Shown here: positions 11,862-20,400 of the stretch, one piece after another
How the letters are laid out: each line of letters starts with the position of its first letter
How positions within the stretch are numbered: the stretch's first letter is position 1
NCBI GenBank assembly: GCA_017405265.1
Contig: JAFRAS010000008.1
Coordinates: 62,001 to 126,000 of the forward strand
Direction: 5' to 3'
Length of the DNA: 64,000 nucleotides
Source: Candidatus Saccharimonadota bacterium
Lineage (GTDB): Bacteria; Patescibacteriota; Saccharimonadia; Saccharimonadales; Saccharimonadaceae
Notes under the pieces: model-generated
Database searches by the model: none
What the model saw: only the letters and a program-made list of their open reading frames with translations
Told to the model about the DNA's origin: nothing
Program-made: the position numbers and the translations under genes

Positions 11862-11862
11862 A

Positions 11863-12282
11863 TTAAAACTCCTCTTTCTTAATTATTTTGGTACGAACGG
11901 GTAATTTGTGACCAGCGAGACGGAGAGCTTCTTTGGCGTCGGCCTCGGAGATGTCAGCAACTTCAAACATCACGGTGCCAGCTTTCACCTTCGCGACGTA
12001 GAACTGAGGTTCGCCTTTACCGGAACCCATTTTAACGTCGAGCGGTTTTTTCGAAACTGGGACGTGGGGGAAGATGCGAATCCAGAGCTTTCCGCCACGT
12101 TTTAAGAACTTGGTGATGGACTGGCGGGCGGCCTCGATTTGGCGCGAGTTCACGCGTTCGTTTTCGAGGGACATGAGCCCCCATTCGCCGAAGGCGACGG
12201 TGTTGCAGCGAGAAGCTGTGCCGGCGTTTTTGCCTTTTCTCACTTTTCTGTGTGCGACACGCGCAGGAAGTAAAATAGCCAT
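11863..12282 (-). CDS. rplP: 50S ribosomal protein L16
   Basis: A 139-residue L16 with the RGKNAG-like segment, FGEWGLMSLE, the RQIEAARQSITKFLKRGGKLWIRIFP signature and the KMGSGKGEP loop near the peptidyl transferase centre. It is 2 bases from rpsC and 2 bases from rpsQ; no L29 gene follows. Confidence 0.97.
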   Translation of the reverse strand: MAILLPARVAHRKVRKGKNAGTASRCNTVAFGEWGLMSLENERVNSRQIEAARQSITKFLKRGGKLWIRIFPHVPVSKKPLDVKMGSGKGEPQFYVAKVKAGTVMFEVADISEADAKEALRLAGHKLPVRTKIIKKEEF

Positions 12283-12283
12283 A

Positions 12284-12910
12284 TTATTTCTCTCCTTTGT
12301 AAATCCAGACCTTTACACCGATGATACCAGCGGTGGTGGGGGCGTGGTGACAGTGGAAATCGATGTCGGCGCGAAGAGTGTGAAGAGGCACAGAGCCCTC
12401 GATGAACTTTTCGCGGCGGCACATCTCGGCGCCGTTCAAACGACCAGCGACCTCGATGCGAACACCTTTGGCGCCGGCAGCCATCGTGGACTGCAGAGCC
12501 ATTTTCACGGCGCGGCGGTAGTTCATACGCTTGCCGAGTTCGAAACCGATGTTTTCGGCGACTAACTTCGCGTTCAATTCGGGTTTACGAATTTCTTCGA
12601 CGTTGACGCGGATGGCGCCGCTCACGATTTTTTCGAGGTCTTTTCTTAAAGCGTTGATTCCGGCGCCTTGTTTACCGATGACGGCACCAGCTTTCGCGGT
12701 CTCGATCGTGATGGTCGTGAGGTTCGGGCTGCGCTCGATGTTGATTTTCGCGACGGTGGGGCGGGATTTGAAGCGCTCCTCAATCAAGTCGCGGATTTTC
12801 GCGTCTTCGATGAGCCAGGTCTTAAAATCGGCTTTTCTGGAAAACCATTTCGAGGACCAGTTGTGGTTCACTTGGAGGCGATAAGAGACTGGGTTAACTT
12901 TCTGTCCCAT
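12284..12910 (-). CDS. rpsC: 30S ribosomal protein S3
   Basis: A 208-residue S3, slightly shorter than the usual 215-230. It has MGQKVNPVSYRL, the KH domain (AKAGAVIGKQGAGINALRKDLE) and the C-terminal RLNGAEMCRREKFIEGSVPLHTLRADIDF region. It starts at the rplV stop (shared base). Confidence 0.97.
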   Translation of the reverse strand: MGQKVNPVSYRLQVNHNWSSKWFSRKADFKTWLIEDAKIRDLIEERFKSRPTVAKINIERSPNLTTITIETAKAGAVIGKQGAGINALRKDLEKIVSGAIRVNVEEIRKPELNAKLVAENIGFELGKRMNYRRAVKMALQSTMAAGAKGVRIEVAGRLNGAEMCRREKFIEGSVPLHTLRADIDFHCHHAPTTAGIIGVKVWIYKGEK

Positions 12911-13293
12911 TATTTCTTCTCCTCTTTCTTAACTTTTTCTTCACCGGCAACTTCGACGAAGATGTTGCTTCGGATGAGTTCATACGGGAGGGCGCGACCG
13001 CGGGAAGCGGGGACGTAGCGGCGGAGACGCTTGCCGGCAGTAACAGAGATGCGGGCAATGCGGATGGTCTTCGGGTCAATCGAAACGCCGGAATTGTTCA
13101 AGAGATTCGCGTTGGCGGATTCGATAGCTTTTTTGACGTATTTCGCGGCGCGGCGCGGGGTGTTGTTTAAAATGACAACGGCGTCGGCGACATAGCGATC
13201 ACGGACGAGCGCGGCGACGATGGAAGTTTTGCGGGGCTGGGAGATAATTCCCTTTTCGTAAGCCACGGCAAAGTGGGTCTTAGTTTCGGCCAT
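12910..13293 (-). CDS. rplV: 50S ribosomal protein L22
   Basis: A 127-residue L22: GIISQPRKTSIVAALVRDRYVADAVVIL, the AAKYVKKAIESANAN helix and the beta-hairpin region that reaches the exit tunnel (VTAGKRLRRYVPASRGRA). A lysine- and glutamate-rich tail ends the protein. Position between rpsS and rpsC is canonical. Confidence 0.96.
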   Translation of the reverse strand: MAETKTHFAVAYEKGIISQPRKTSIVAALVRDRYVADAVVILNNTPRRAAKYVKKAIESANANLLNNSGVSIDPKTIRIARISVTAGKRLRRYVPASRGRALPYELIRSNIFVEVAGEEKVKKEEKK

Positions 13294-13592
13294 TACTTGC
13301 CTCCTTTCGCAGCGGCAGCGGCGGCTTCAGCAGCCTTTTTACCGCCATGGCGGCGGAATTTGCGGGTAGGCGCGAATTCGCCGAGTTTGTGACCGACCAT
13401 GTTTTCGGAAACAAAAACGGTGATGAAATCTTTACCGTTGTGGACGGCAAAGCTGTGACCGACCATTTCGGGAGAGATGGTCGAGTAACGAGCCCAAGTT
13501 TTGATGACCTTGCGGTCGTCCGGGGAGAGGGCGGCTACCTTCTTCGCGAGTTTAAGGTCAACAAAAGGACCTTTTTTCAGAGAACGACTCAT
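13293..13592 (-). CDS. rpsS: 30S ribosomal protein S19
   Basis: A 99-residue S19: [38 protein letters not shown] and [19 protein letters not shown]. An alanine- and lysine-rich tail follows. Overlaps rplB and rplV by one base each. Confidence 0.97.
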   Translation of the reverse strand: MSRSLKKGPFVDLKLAKKVAALSPDDRKVIKTWARYSTISPEMVGHSFAVHNGKDFITVFVSENMVGHKLGEFAPTRKFRRHGGKKAAEAAAAAAKGGK

Positions 13593-14428
13593 TATTTCCT
13601 CTTTCCTTCGTGGCGCGAGGTCACGATTAGACGATTAGTTTTCTTATTGTGACGAGTTTGATAACCCAAGGTGAGCTGACCCCACGGAGTGCGCGGAGGT
13701 TTACCAGAACCGTGACGGCCACCGTCACCACCACCGTGCGGGTGGTCACAAGCGTTCATCACGACACCGCGGACGGTCGGGCGAATGCCTTTGCGGCGGC
13801 GGCGACCGGCGGCACCGATTTGGACGTTCTGGTGCTGGAGGTTGGAGACGACGCCGAGGCTGGCTTCGCAAGTTTCGAGAACTTTACGAACTTCGCCAGA
13901 GGGGAGGCGGAGAGTAGCGTAGCCGTTTTCTTTCGCCATGAGTTGGGCGGAAGCACCGGCGGCGCGAATCATCTGGGCGCCTTTGCCAGGAGTGAGTTCG
14001 ATAGCGTAAACTTCGGAACCGACCGGGATTTGTTTCAGGGGAAGGCGGTTGCTCGCCTCGATCGGGGCTTTTTCGCCAGTCTTGAAAGTGGCACCTTTTT
14101 TCATGTTGGTGTCGGCAATGACGTAGTAATATTCGTCGTTTTCGTCTTTCACCCGAGCGATGCGAGCCGAGCGGTTCGGATCGTATTCGATTTCCATGAT
14201 GGTATAGGTCATGTTTTTCGGGAGGTTGTGGGTCAAGAGGCGATAGTGGCGTTTCACACCGCCGCCGCGATGGCGAACGGTAATGCGACCCTGGTTGTTT
14301 TTACCGGCTTGTTGTTTTTTCGACTTCAAGAGCGACTTCATGGGTTTCTTCGTCGTAATCTGGTCGAAATCCTGGGTCGTCTTTTGACGCTGAGCCGGAG
14401 TAGTGGGGCGATAAGCTTTAATACTCAT
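13592..14428 (-). CDS. rplB: 50S ribosomal protein L2
   Basis: A 278-residue L2 with [17 protein letters not shown], the central OB/SH3 domains and the peptidyl-transferase-proximal signature [16 protein letters not shown] near residue 230. Normal length; between rplW and rpsS as usual. Confidence 0.98.
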   Translation of the reverse strand: MSIKAYRPTTPAQRQKTTQDFDQITTKKPMKSLLKSKKQQAGKNNQGRITVRHRGGGVKRHYRLLTHNLPKNMTYTIMEIEYDPNRSARIARVKDENDEYYYVIADTNMKKGATFKTGEKAPIEASNRLPLKQIPVGSEVYAIELTPGKGAQMIRAAGASAQLMAKENGYATLRLPSGEVRKVLETCEASLGVVSNLQHQNVQIGAAGRRRRKGIRPTVRGVVMNACDHPHGGGDGGRHGSGKPPRTPWGQLTLGYQTRHNKKTNRLIVTSRHEGKRK

Positions 14429-14853
14429 TACTTCTTCTCCTTCTTTTCAGCTTCCGTTTCGGTCTGTTCGGAGGATAATTTAATCTTCGAACCCTCTTTC
14501 AAGGTCACGTAAGCGTATTTTTGGTTCGCGTGAGTGGTAATCGCGGAAGCGCGGCGGGTCTTCATATAGAGCATCTTTTTGCCCTTGCGGTTTAAGACGC
14601 GGACTTTCGCAACTTTCACGTTGAATTCTTTTTCGATGAGGTCAGCGATGGACTGTTTCGAAATTGAAGAATTGACCGGGAAGACATAAGTGCGATATTT
14701 TTCGACGAGATAGGTTTTCTCGGTTTCGCGCGGCTCGATTAAATGGAGTTTAATCGGGGCGTTTTCGACTTTTTTCTCGGTCTTTTTCTCCGCGGGCTTC
14801 TCGGCTTTCACCGGTTTTTTCGCGGCTTCTTTGGTGGTAGTAATTTTAGCCAT
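14428..14853 (-). CDS. rplW: 50S ribosomal protein L23 with extra charged tails
   Basis: The L23 core (about residues 35-120: EPRETEKTYLVEKYRTYVFPV through KYAYVTLKEGSKI) is flanked by a ~34-residue lysine/alanine/glutamate-rich N-terminal extension and a ~20-residue charged C-terminal tail, giving 141 residues against the usual ~95. L23 sits at the tunnel exit, where SRP and trigger factor dock; whether the tails matter there is unknown. Confidence 0.94.
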   Translation of the reverse strand: MAKITTTKEAAKKPVKAEKPAEKKTEKKVENAPIKLHLIEPRETEKTYLVEKYRTYVFPVNSSISKQSIADLIEKEFNVKVAKVRVLNRKGKKMLYMKTRRASAITTHANQKYAYVTLKEGSKIKLSSEQTETEAEKKEKK

Positions 14854-15437
14854 TATTTATCCTCCTTGAGCCAGGTAGTCGTGGCTTTTAGGCCTTCGGC
14901 AGTAAAGATAACGACGTCGGCATTCATGATGTCGAAAACGTTGAGGTAAGTTGCGCGGACAAGTTTCAAGGTCGCGATGTTGTTCGAAGAGCGGAGATTT
15001 TCGTCGGTTTTTTCGGAAACGACGAGAAGAATGTTCTTGCCCTCGTAATCTTTCAAGTCAGTCGCGAGGTCTTTTGTCTTGCCGGTGAATTTCAGGTCTT
15101 TCATAACAACGGCCTTTTCGGCGTTTTTCAGAGAGAGAGCTTGGCGGATGGCGACGTGTTTCGCGGAGCGGCTCAAGTTTTTCTCGAAGTTTTCGTTGCC
15201 AGTGCGACCGCCGGCGATACCACCGTGGCGCCAGATGGGGTTACGAGTCGAGCCAAAGCGAGCGCGACCGGTGCCTTTCTGTTTCCAGGGCTTTTTGCCA
15301 CCACCGCGGACGTCGGCGCGAGTTTTCGTCTTCGCGTGGGCGGAGCGGGAGTTGGCAAGATAAGCGTCGTAGGCGACTTTGATGAGTTCGTGATTTTCGA
15401 CTTCTACGTTAAAGATGGATTTGTCAAGTTCAGCCAT
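14853..15437 (-). CDS. rplD: 50S ribosomal protein L4
   Basis: A 194-residue L4: the tunnel-lining loop GGGKKPWKQKGTGRARFGSTRNPIWRHGG region near residues 45-75 is intact. In E. coli L4 represses its own operon through the S10 leader; the long structured leader upstream of rplC makes an analogous loop possible, but this is not shown. Confidence 0.97.
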   Translation of the reverse strand: MAELDKSIFNVEVENHELIKVAYDAYLANSRSAHAKTKTRADVRGGGKKPWKQKGTGRARFGSTRNPIWRHGGIAGGRTGNENFEKNLSRSAKHVAIRQALSLKNAEKAVVMKDLKFTGKTKDLATDLKDYEGKNILLVVSEKTDENLRSSNNIATLKLVRATYLNVFDIMNADVVIFTAEGLKATTTWLKEDK

Positions 15438-15438
15438 A

Positions 15439-16053
15439 TTAGTCCTTTCCCTCGACGATTACGAGACCTTTGTTCGGGCCGGGGACAGCGCCTTTCAAAC
15501 CCAACAGGTTTTTCTCTTTGTCAATGAAAGCGACAACGAGGTTTTTCACGGTAACGCGATCACCGCCCATGCGGCCAGGCATGCGCTTGCCCTTGAAGAC
15601 CTTTTGGGGGTACATCGAACCGATCGAACCGACTTTTCGAATGTCGCCTTTGAAACCGTGCGTGTTACGAGATTCGTTGAAATTCCAGCGTTTCACAGTG
15701 CCGGCGAAACCCTTACCTTTCGAGGTGCCGGTGACGCTAACTTTGTCGCCGAGGTTGAACGATTCGACGGTGATTTGGTCACCGAGTTTCAGTTCGCCCG
15801 CAGTGCCACGGAATTCGCGGAGGAATTTCGGATTGATGTTTTCGCCGGCCTTTTTCGCGTGGCCAGCAACCGACTTGCTCAGATTCTTACCCGAACCGTA
15901 GCCCAGCTGAACAGCTTCATAACCATCGTTTTCGAGGGTTTTGATCTGAGTCACTGTGCAGGGGCCGGCAGCGAGGATTGTGACGGGCGTCACAAGACCA
16001 TCATCGCCGATGATTTGGGTCATACCAATTTTGGTGCCGAGAATGACTTGCAT
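15439..16053 (-). CDS. rplC: 50S ribosomal protein L3
   Basis: A 204-residue L3: LGTKIGMTQI at the N-terminus, GKGFAGTVKRWNF near residue 125 and the conserved MPGRMGGDRVTVKNL segment. It is the first gene of the operon here; rpsJ (S10), which normally precedes it, is absent. A good Shine-Dalgarno sequence (GGGAAAGGA) precedes the ATG. Confidence 0.97.
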   Translation of the reverse strand: MQVILGTKIGMTQIIGDDGLVTPVTILAAGPCTVTQIKTLENDGYEAVQLGYGSGKNLSKSVAGHAKKAGENINPKFLREFRGTAGELKLGDQITVESFNLGDKVSVTGTSKGKGFAGTVKRWNFNESRNTHGFKGDIRKVGSIGSMYPQKVFKGKRMPGRMGGDRVTVKNLVVAFIDKEKNLLGLKGAVPGPNKGLVIVEGKD

Positions 16054-16151
16054 GGTTCCTTTCCCATTTTTACATTAATAAAACCAGATTATCGAGAGTT
16101 CCTTTTTAGGCTTTTCGAGTCATCTGTATTCAAATTACGATGAATGACCAT

Positions 16152-16160
16152 ATTATATCA
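16152..16160 (-). promoter_or_regulatory. Second (internal) promoter of the rplC operon
   Basis: An extended -10 box (TGA followed by TATAAT) lies downstream of the attenuator-like hairpin, about 100 bases from the rplC start. The -35 match is weak (TTCCAT). Confidence 0.5.
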
Positions 16161-16222
16161 CAGGTTGAACAAAAATGGAAGAGGTTTTCTTCGTTTTCTT
16201 AGGAAATGCTCGAGAAAGCACC

Positions 16223-16307
16223 AAAAAACGCCCAGGGGGCGATTTTTGAACATAGAAGCTCTCAACTTTATGTGTTGGCTCGCAGTTAGCCTTGTTCAAA
16301 ATGAACT
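16223..16307 (-). ncRNA. Structured leader or small RNA with attenuator-like terminator
   Basis: On the minus strand the first ~85 bases after the upstream promoter can form a closing stem of 9 bp (16293-16301 with 16244-16252). This encloses a 4-bp hairpin (GGCT/AGCC, 7-base loop) and a second small arm with a 7-base loop. Immediately after it comes a GC hairpin (16229-16241, CGCCC/GGGCG) and six T. The layout fits either a cis-acting leader that regulates the ribosomal operon or a short independent RNA. No known Rfam family was recognised by eye. The rest of the 16054-16413 gap holds only promoters, the ribosome site of rplC and the 3' hairpin of the next gene. Confidence 0.5.
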
Positions 16308-16313
16308 GATATT

Positions 16314-16342
16314 AGTATAAGCGAGATTTTTACAATTGTCAA
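16314..16342 (-). promoter_or_regulatory. Strong sigma70-type promoter of the rplC operon
   Basis: TTGACA, 17-base spacer, TATACT on the minus strand. It gives a leader of about 250 bases before rplC. Confidence 0.85.
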
Positions 16343-16376
16343 GAGGGAGTTTTCCACAGGATTTTAGAAATGGTTA

Positions 16377-16398
16377 GGCCCCCGCGTAAACGGGGGCC
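16377..16398 (-). terminator. Hairpin after the unknown gene, weak terminator
   Basis: A GGCCCCCG/CGGGGGCC-type stem lies 16 bases after the stop of the gene at 16414-17028. The downstream T-tract on the minus strand is poor, so termination may be partial. Confidence 0.5.
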
Positions 16399-16413
16399 AT
16401 GGGGAGGAAAATG

Positions 16414-17028
16414 TCAGGCAAAGGGGTTTTCGGTGGTAGCGTGAGCGGGATGCCAGTCATCAGAGGCGAAGGCGGCGTTTTTTCCCTTCTCGAGGCGGAG
16501 CACGAGTGGCTGCCAGTCTTCGGGAGTGAAGCTGTAACACTTCGCGTCGCGGTCCCAGGTCGGGACCGGGCCCGCCATAGTCTTGTTATGGAGCGCCAGG
16601 TCGTAGTCGTCATAGGACTCGACGTGGGTAATTTCGTCGCCCTTGATGGTCCAGAACCTGACGTGCTCGCACAGAGTAACGGGGCCGTATTTCGCGTCCA
16701 GGTCCAGAGATTTCTCCAGGTCGGAGAGGCCCTCGCTCTCAATAGAGAGGAGCAACCATTTTCCGGACGGGTCTTCGACCGGATCGACGCGATACTTCGC
16801 GGAGCCGCTCCAGACCAGGAAGGCGGAAGGCACGATCAGGAAGCGACCGGCTTCTTCCTTATCTTCGGTGGAAGCGGCAAAGAGACGCCCAGATTCGGAG
16901 CGCATAACGGCGACGTTGTCGGAGATGACTCCGGCGGTGTGGAACAGGCGGTAGGACTCTTTACCTTCTTTTAGGTAAAGGAAGTTGCCTTCAATGGCGA
17001 ATTCGGTATTGGGTGCTAAGGTTTTCAT
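16414..17028 (-). CDS. Soluble protein of unknown function (204 aa)
   Basis: I do not recognise this family. The protein has no signal or membrane segment, is acidic, and is rich in aromatic and aspartate residues (YDDYDLAL, RFWTIKGDE, DDWHPAH near the end), suggesting a globular beta-rich fold. The start is well supported: a strong Shine-Dalgarno site (GAGGAGGG) 6 bases upstream and a near-consensus promoter. The leader contains two inverted repeats that could be operator sites. It is monocistronic, between the ribosomal operon and rpoC. Confidence 0.8.
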   Translation of the reverse strand: MKTLAPNTEFAIEGNFLYLKEGKESYRLFHTAGVISDNVAVMRSESGRLFAASTEDKEEAGRFLIVPSAFLVWSGSAKYRVDPVEDPSGKWLLLSIESEGLSDLEKSLDLDAKYGPVTLCEHVRFWTIKGDEITHVESYDDYDLALHNKTMAGPVPTWDRDAKCYSFTPEDWQPLVLRLEKGKNAAFASDDWHPAHATTENPFA

Positions 17029-17051
17029 GGGTTTCCCTCCTCTAATGTACT

Positions 17052-17081
17052 CTGATTTACTGAGAAATCAGGTTATGACCT
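17052..17081 (-). promoter_or_regulatory. Two inverted repeats in the leader of the 204-aa gene
   Basis: CTGATTT-N6-AAATCAG (17052-17071) and AGGT-CATA-ACCT (17070-17081) lie directly between the -10 box and the ribosome site. They could be operators or an RNA hairpin. Confidence 0.45.
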
Positions 17082-17082
17082 A

Positions 17083-17111
17083 ATTATACCACAAACGGAA
17101 TAAAAAGTCAA
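17083..17111 (-). promoter_or_regulatory. Sigma70-type promoter of the 204-aa gene
   Basis: TTGACT, 17-base spacer ending in TGTGG, TATAAT. The promoter lies inside the 3' end of the possible gene remnant at 17080-17433. Confidence 0.82.
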
Positions 17112-17137
17112 TAGGCAGAACACAAAATATAGAAAAT

Positions 17138-17157
17138 GACCCCTGATAACAGGAGTC
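17138..17157 (-). terminator. Terminator-like hairpin
   Basis: GACTCCTG-TTAT-CAGGGGTC (one G-U pair) followed on the minus strand by ATTTTCTATATTTT. It would mark the end of whatever was once encoded upstream. Confidence 0.5.
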
Positions 17158-17431
17158 AATGGTCGAGAGGATTAGAGGATACTGGACATCGAAGTTGCGA
17201 TTTTCGACGGGCATGCCGTCGTCGTCGCGGTTGTATTGGATGATGTGGTGGACGATGTCGGTCACAAGCAGAGTGTCACAGAGTGGAGTGTCGGCATATT
17301 CCAAGCTGGTTACGGAAGTGTTGAACCAGAGGCGACGCTCGGCGACGTCTTTGTGGTGAAGATATTCGCGGATGTCGGTGCCGATGCGTTCGACGTTACC
17401 GGGGAGGTCGAAGATGCAAGCATAAGGGCAC

Positions 17432-17456
17432 AAAAAAGCCCCCTTTCGGGGGCTTT
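17432..17456 (-). terminator. Terminator of rpoBC
   Basis: AAAGCCCCC-GAAA-GGGGGCTTT (17435-17456), ending in six T on the minus strand, directly after the rpoC stop. Confidence 0.92.
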
Positions 17457-17460
17457 GGGG

Positions 17461-20400
17461 CTACATTCCCTCGAGGTCGGCTTCGGTCGGGGCTTCTTCG
17501 CGCGGGAGCGGAGTAACGCCAGTACCGACGGGGATTTTCCGGCCGATGATGACGTTTTCCTTGAGACCACGGAGACTATCGACGCGACCGTTGATGGCGG
17601 CGTTGATGAGGACGCGGGTGGTGTCTTGGAAGGAGGCGGCGGAGAGGAAGGAGTCGGACCAGATCGAGACCTTCGTGATGCCGAGGAGGAGCTGGGAATA
17701 GGTACAGGGGGTCTTTCCCGCGATTTCAAGTTCCTCGTTTTCGTGGACGGCGGCGGCGGTCGAAACGATGTCGCCAGAGACGAAGCGAGAATCGCCGGCA
17801 TCTTCGATCATCACACGAGAGAACATCTGGCGGATGATGATTTCGAGGTGCTTCGGGGAGATTTCGTGGCCCTGGGCGGAATAGACCGAGAGGACGTCGT
17901 TCATAATGTAGCGTTCGGTGGCCTCGATGCCCTTGTATTTCAAGAGGTCTTGGAGGTTCAAGGAGCCCGTAGTCAGGCGGTCGCCAGCTTCGACGGAGTC
18001 GTTGCTCTTCACGACGAGCTCGGCGTCGCCCGGGATTTCGACGCGGACGGCGGAGTTCGCGGCGGCGACGAGGATAATCGCGTCGTCAACGAGCTGGACG
18101 TTGCCGTCGAAAGGAGCGATGATGGGCTCGGCACCTTTGGCCTTCGCGGCGAGGACGTCGCCGGTTTTCACGGTTTTACCGTCTTTTACCTTCGCCTTGC
18201 GACCGTCGAGAGCGAAACGGGTGGTTTCGCCGGCGGTCGGGGTGATTTGGACGATGTAGTGGTTGCCGTCTTCCCAGGCTTCGACTACGCCAGCAATCGG
18301 GGAGACCCAAGCTTGGCCCTTCGGCGGGCGAGCTTCGAGAAGCTCCTCGACGCGCGGAAGACCGCGAGCGATAGCACCGGAACCGGCGAGACCGGAGCCG
18401 TGTTTCGTATCGAGGGTGAGCTGGGTGCCAGGTTCACCGAGAGACTGAGCGGCGATGACGCCGACTGGTTCGTAAGCGGCGACGAGGGAGCGAGTGGACA
18501 TATCGATACCGTAAGCCTTCCTCGGGATGCCGTCAACGGCCTTGGTCGAGAGGACGGATTGGATTTTTACGGAGTCGATGTTCATGTCATTCGCAATTTG
18601 TTCGGCGATGGGCTTCGTGATGAGTTCGTCGTCGCCGACGTAGCCCGGGACGGGTTCGGCGGTGTAGCGGCCGGCGATGCGATCCTCGAAAGGAATACCG
18701 GAATCGTCGGACTCGGAGCGATAAACGGTGAAGCCGGGGTCTTCGACACCTTCTTCGTCGGTTGTGAAGACGTCTTGGGCGACGTCAACGAGACGACGGG
18801 TGAGGTAGCCGGAGTCGGCGGTACGAAGAGCGGTAGAAACCTGGCCTTGGCGGGCGCCTCGGGTGGCGATGAAGGATTCGAGAGTGTTCAAACCCTTTTT
18901 GTAACTCGATTTTACGGGGAGCTCGATTTCGTTGTTGTTAATGTCGACCATGATGCCGATTTCGGCGGAGGCGAGCTTGATGTTCGAAATCGAACCACGA
19001 GCGCCGGAGTTCACCATTACGGCGATGTCGGTGTCCATCGTGGAGAGTTTTTCTTTCAAGAAGTCGGAGATTTCGCCATCGATTTCGCGCCAGTTGTCCA
19101 CGGTCAAGCGGTAGCGCTCGTCGTCGGTGATAAGACCCTGGTTAAATTGGTCTTGAATCAGAGCGGTTTTCGCGTCGCCTTTCGCGATAAAGTCGGCAAT
19201 TTCGGGGTAGTCTGGGTAGTCGTCTTTGCAGGTCGAAACACTGGCTATCGTCTCGTATTCGAAGGCAAGATTTTTCACCTTGTCGGCGAGAGCGACGGTA
19301 GTTTCGGCGCCATAGAGGTCGTAAACGTCGGCCATGACTTTTTTCAGTTGTTTTGAAGTCTGGACCGAGTTGTCATAGGGGTAATCCTCGGGGAGGATTT
19401 CGTTAAAGATGACGCGGCCAAGAGTAGTGTTCCGGATTTCTTTCTTCGTGAAGACGCGGATTGGGGTTTGGAGTTCGATCAAGCCCTGGTCATAGGCCAT
19501 TTCGGCTTCGTAGATTGAGGAGAAGGCTTTCACGTCTTTCGTGTCGGTGCCAGGCTTGTCGTAAGTCAAGTAGTAGATACCGAGGACGACGTCCTGGTAG
19601 ATAGCGAGAACAGGGGCGCCATCGGCCGGTTTCAAGAGGTTTTTCCCGGCGGCCATGAGCTCGCGAGCTTCGTTCTGGGCATCTTCGGAGAGCGGAAGGT
19701 GGACGGCCATTTGGTCACCATCGTAGTCGGCGTTGAAGCCGGAAGCCACGAGCGGGTGAAGCTGGATGGCGCGACCATCAATCAACTTCGGCTGGAAGGC
19801 CTGGAGCGAAAGGCGGTGGAGCGACGGGGCGCGGTTTAAGATGACGTATTTACCCTTAATCACTTCGTCGAGACCGTCCCAGATAATCGACTCGCCAGTT
19901 TCGATGAGACGAGAGGCGGAGTGGATGTTCGTGGCGTGGCCGTTTTGGATGAGCCAAGAGACGACGAAGGGCTTAAAGAGTTCCAATGCCATCTGTTTCG
20001 GGAGGCCGCATTCGTTCAGTTTCAATTCCGGACCGACAACGATAACCGAGCGACCAGAGTAGTCAACACGTTTACCGAGGAGGTTCTGGCGGAAACGACC
20101 CTGCTTCCCTTTCAAGAGGTCGGAGAGGGATTTCAGTTTCCGGCGACCAGTGGTCGAGGAAGCGGCGCGAGAACCGTGGGATGCGGAGTTGTCAATCAGA
20201 GCATCAACGGCTTCTTGGAGCATACGTTTTTCGTTGCGGCAGATGACTTCGGGAGCGTTCAACTCAATGAGTTTTTTCAAACGGTTGTTGCGGTTGATGA
20301 TGCGACGATAGAGGTCGTTAAGGTCGGAAGTCGCAAAGCGGCCGCCAGGGAGCGCAATCATCGGGCGCAGATCGGGAGGAATCACCGGAACGACGGTCAA

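Larger units (their letters stand above)
17080..17433 (-). pseudogene. Possible gene remnant between rpoC terminator and the next promoter
   Basis: An open frame of 117 codons begins with a TTG inside the T-tract of the rpoC terminator and has no ribosome site. For about 90 codons it uses the C-ending codons typical of minus-strand genes here and reads like a soluble protein (VTDIVHHIIQYNRDDDGMP). It then runs into a terminator-like hairpin (17138-17157) and over the promoter of the following gene. This fits the C-terminal part of a gene that lost its 5' end, but an untranslated region that is open by chance cannot be excluded. No family recognised. Confidence 0.35.

Noticed and set aside
17236-19356. 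A 706-codon open frame on the plus strand opposite rpoC
   Set aside because: It is the antisense shadow of rpoC, kept open by the C-ending codons of minus-strand genes. No ribosome site or promoter, and the product is low-complexity G/V/D-rich.
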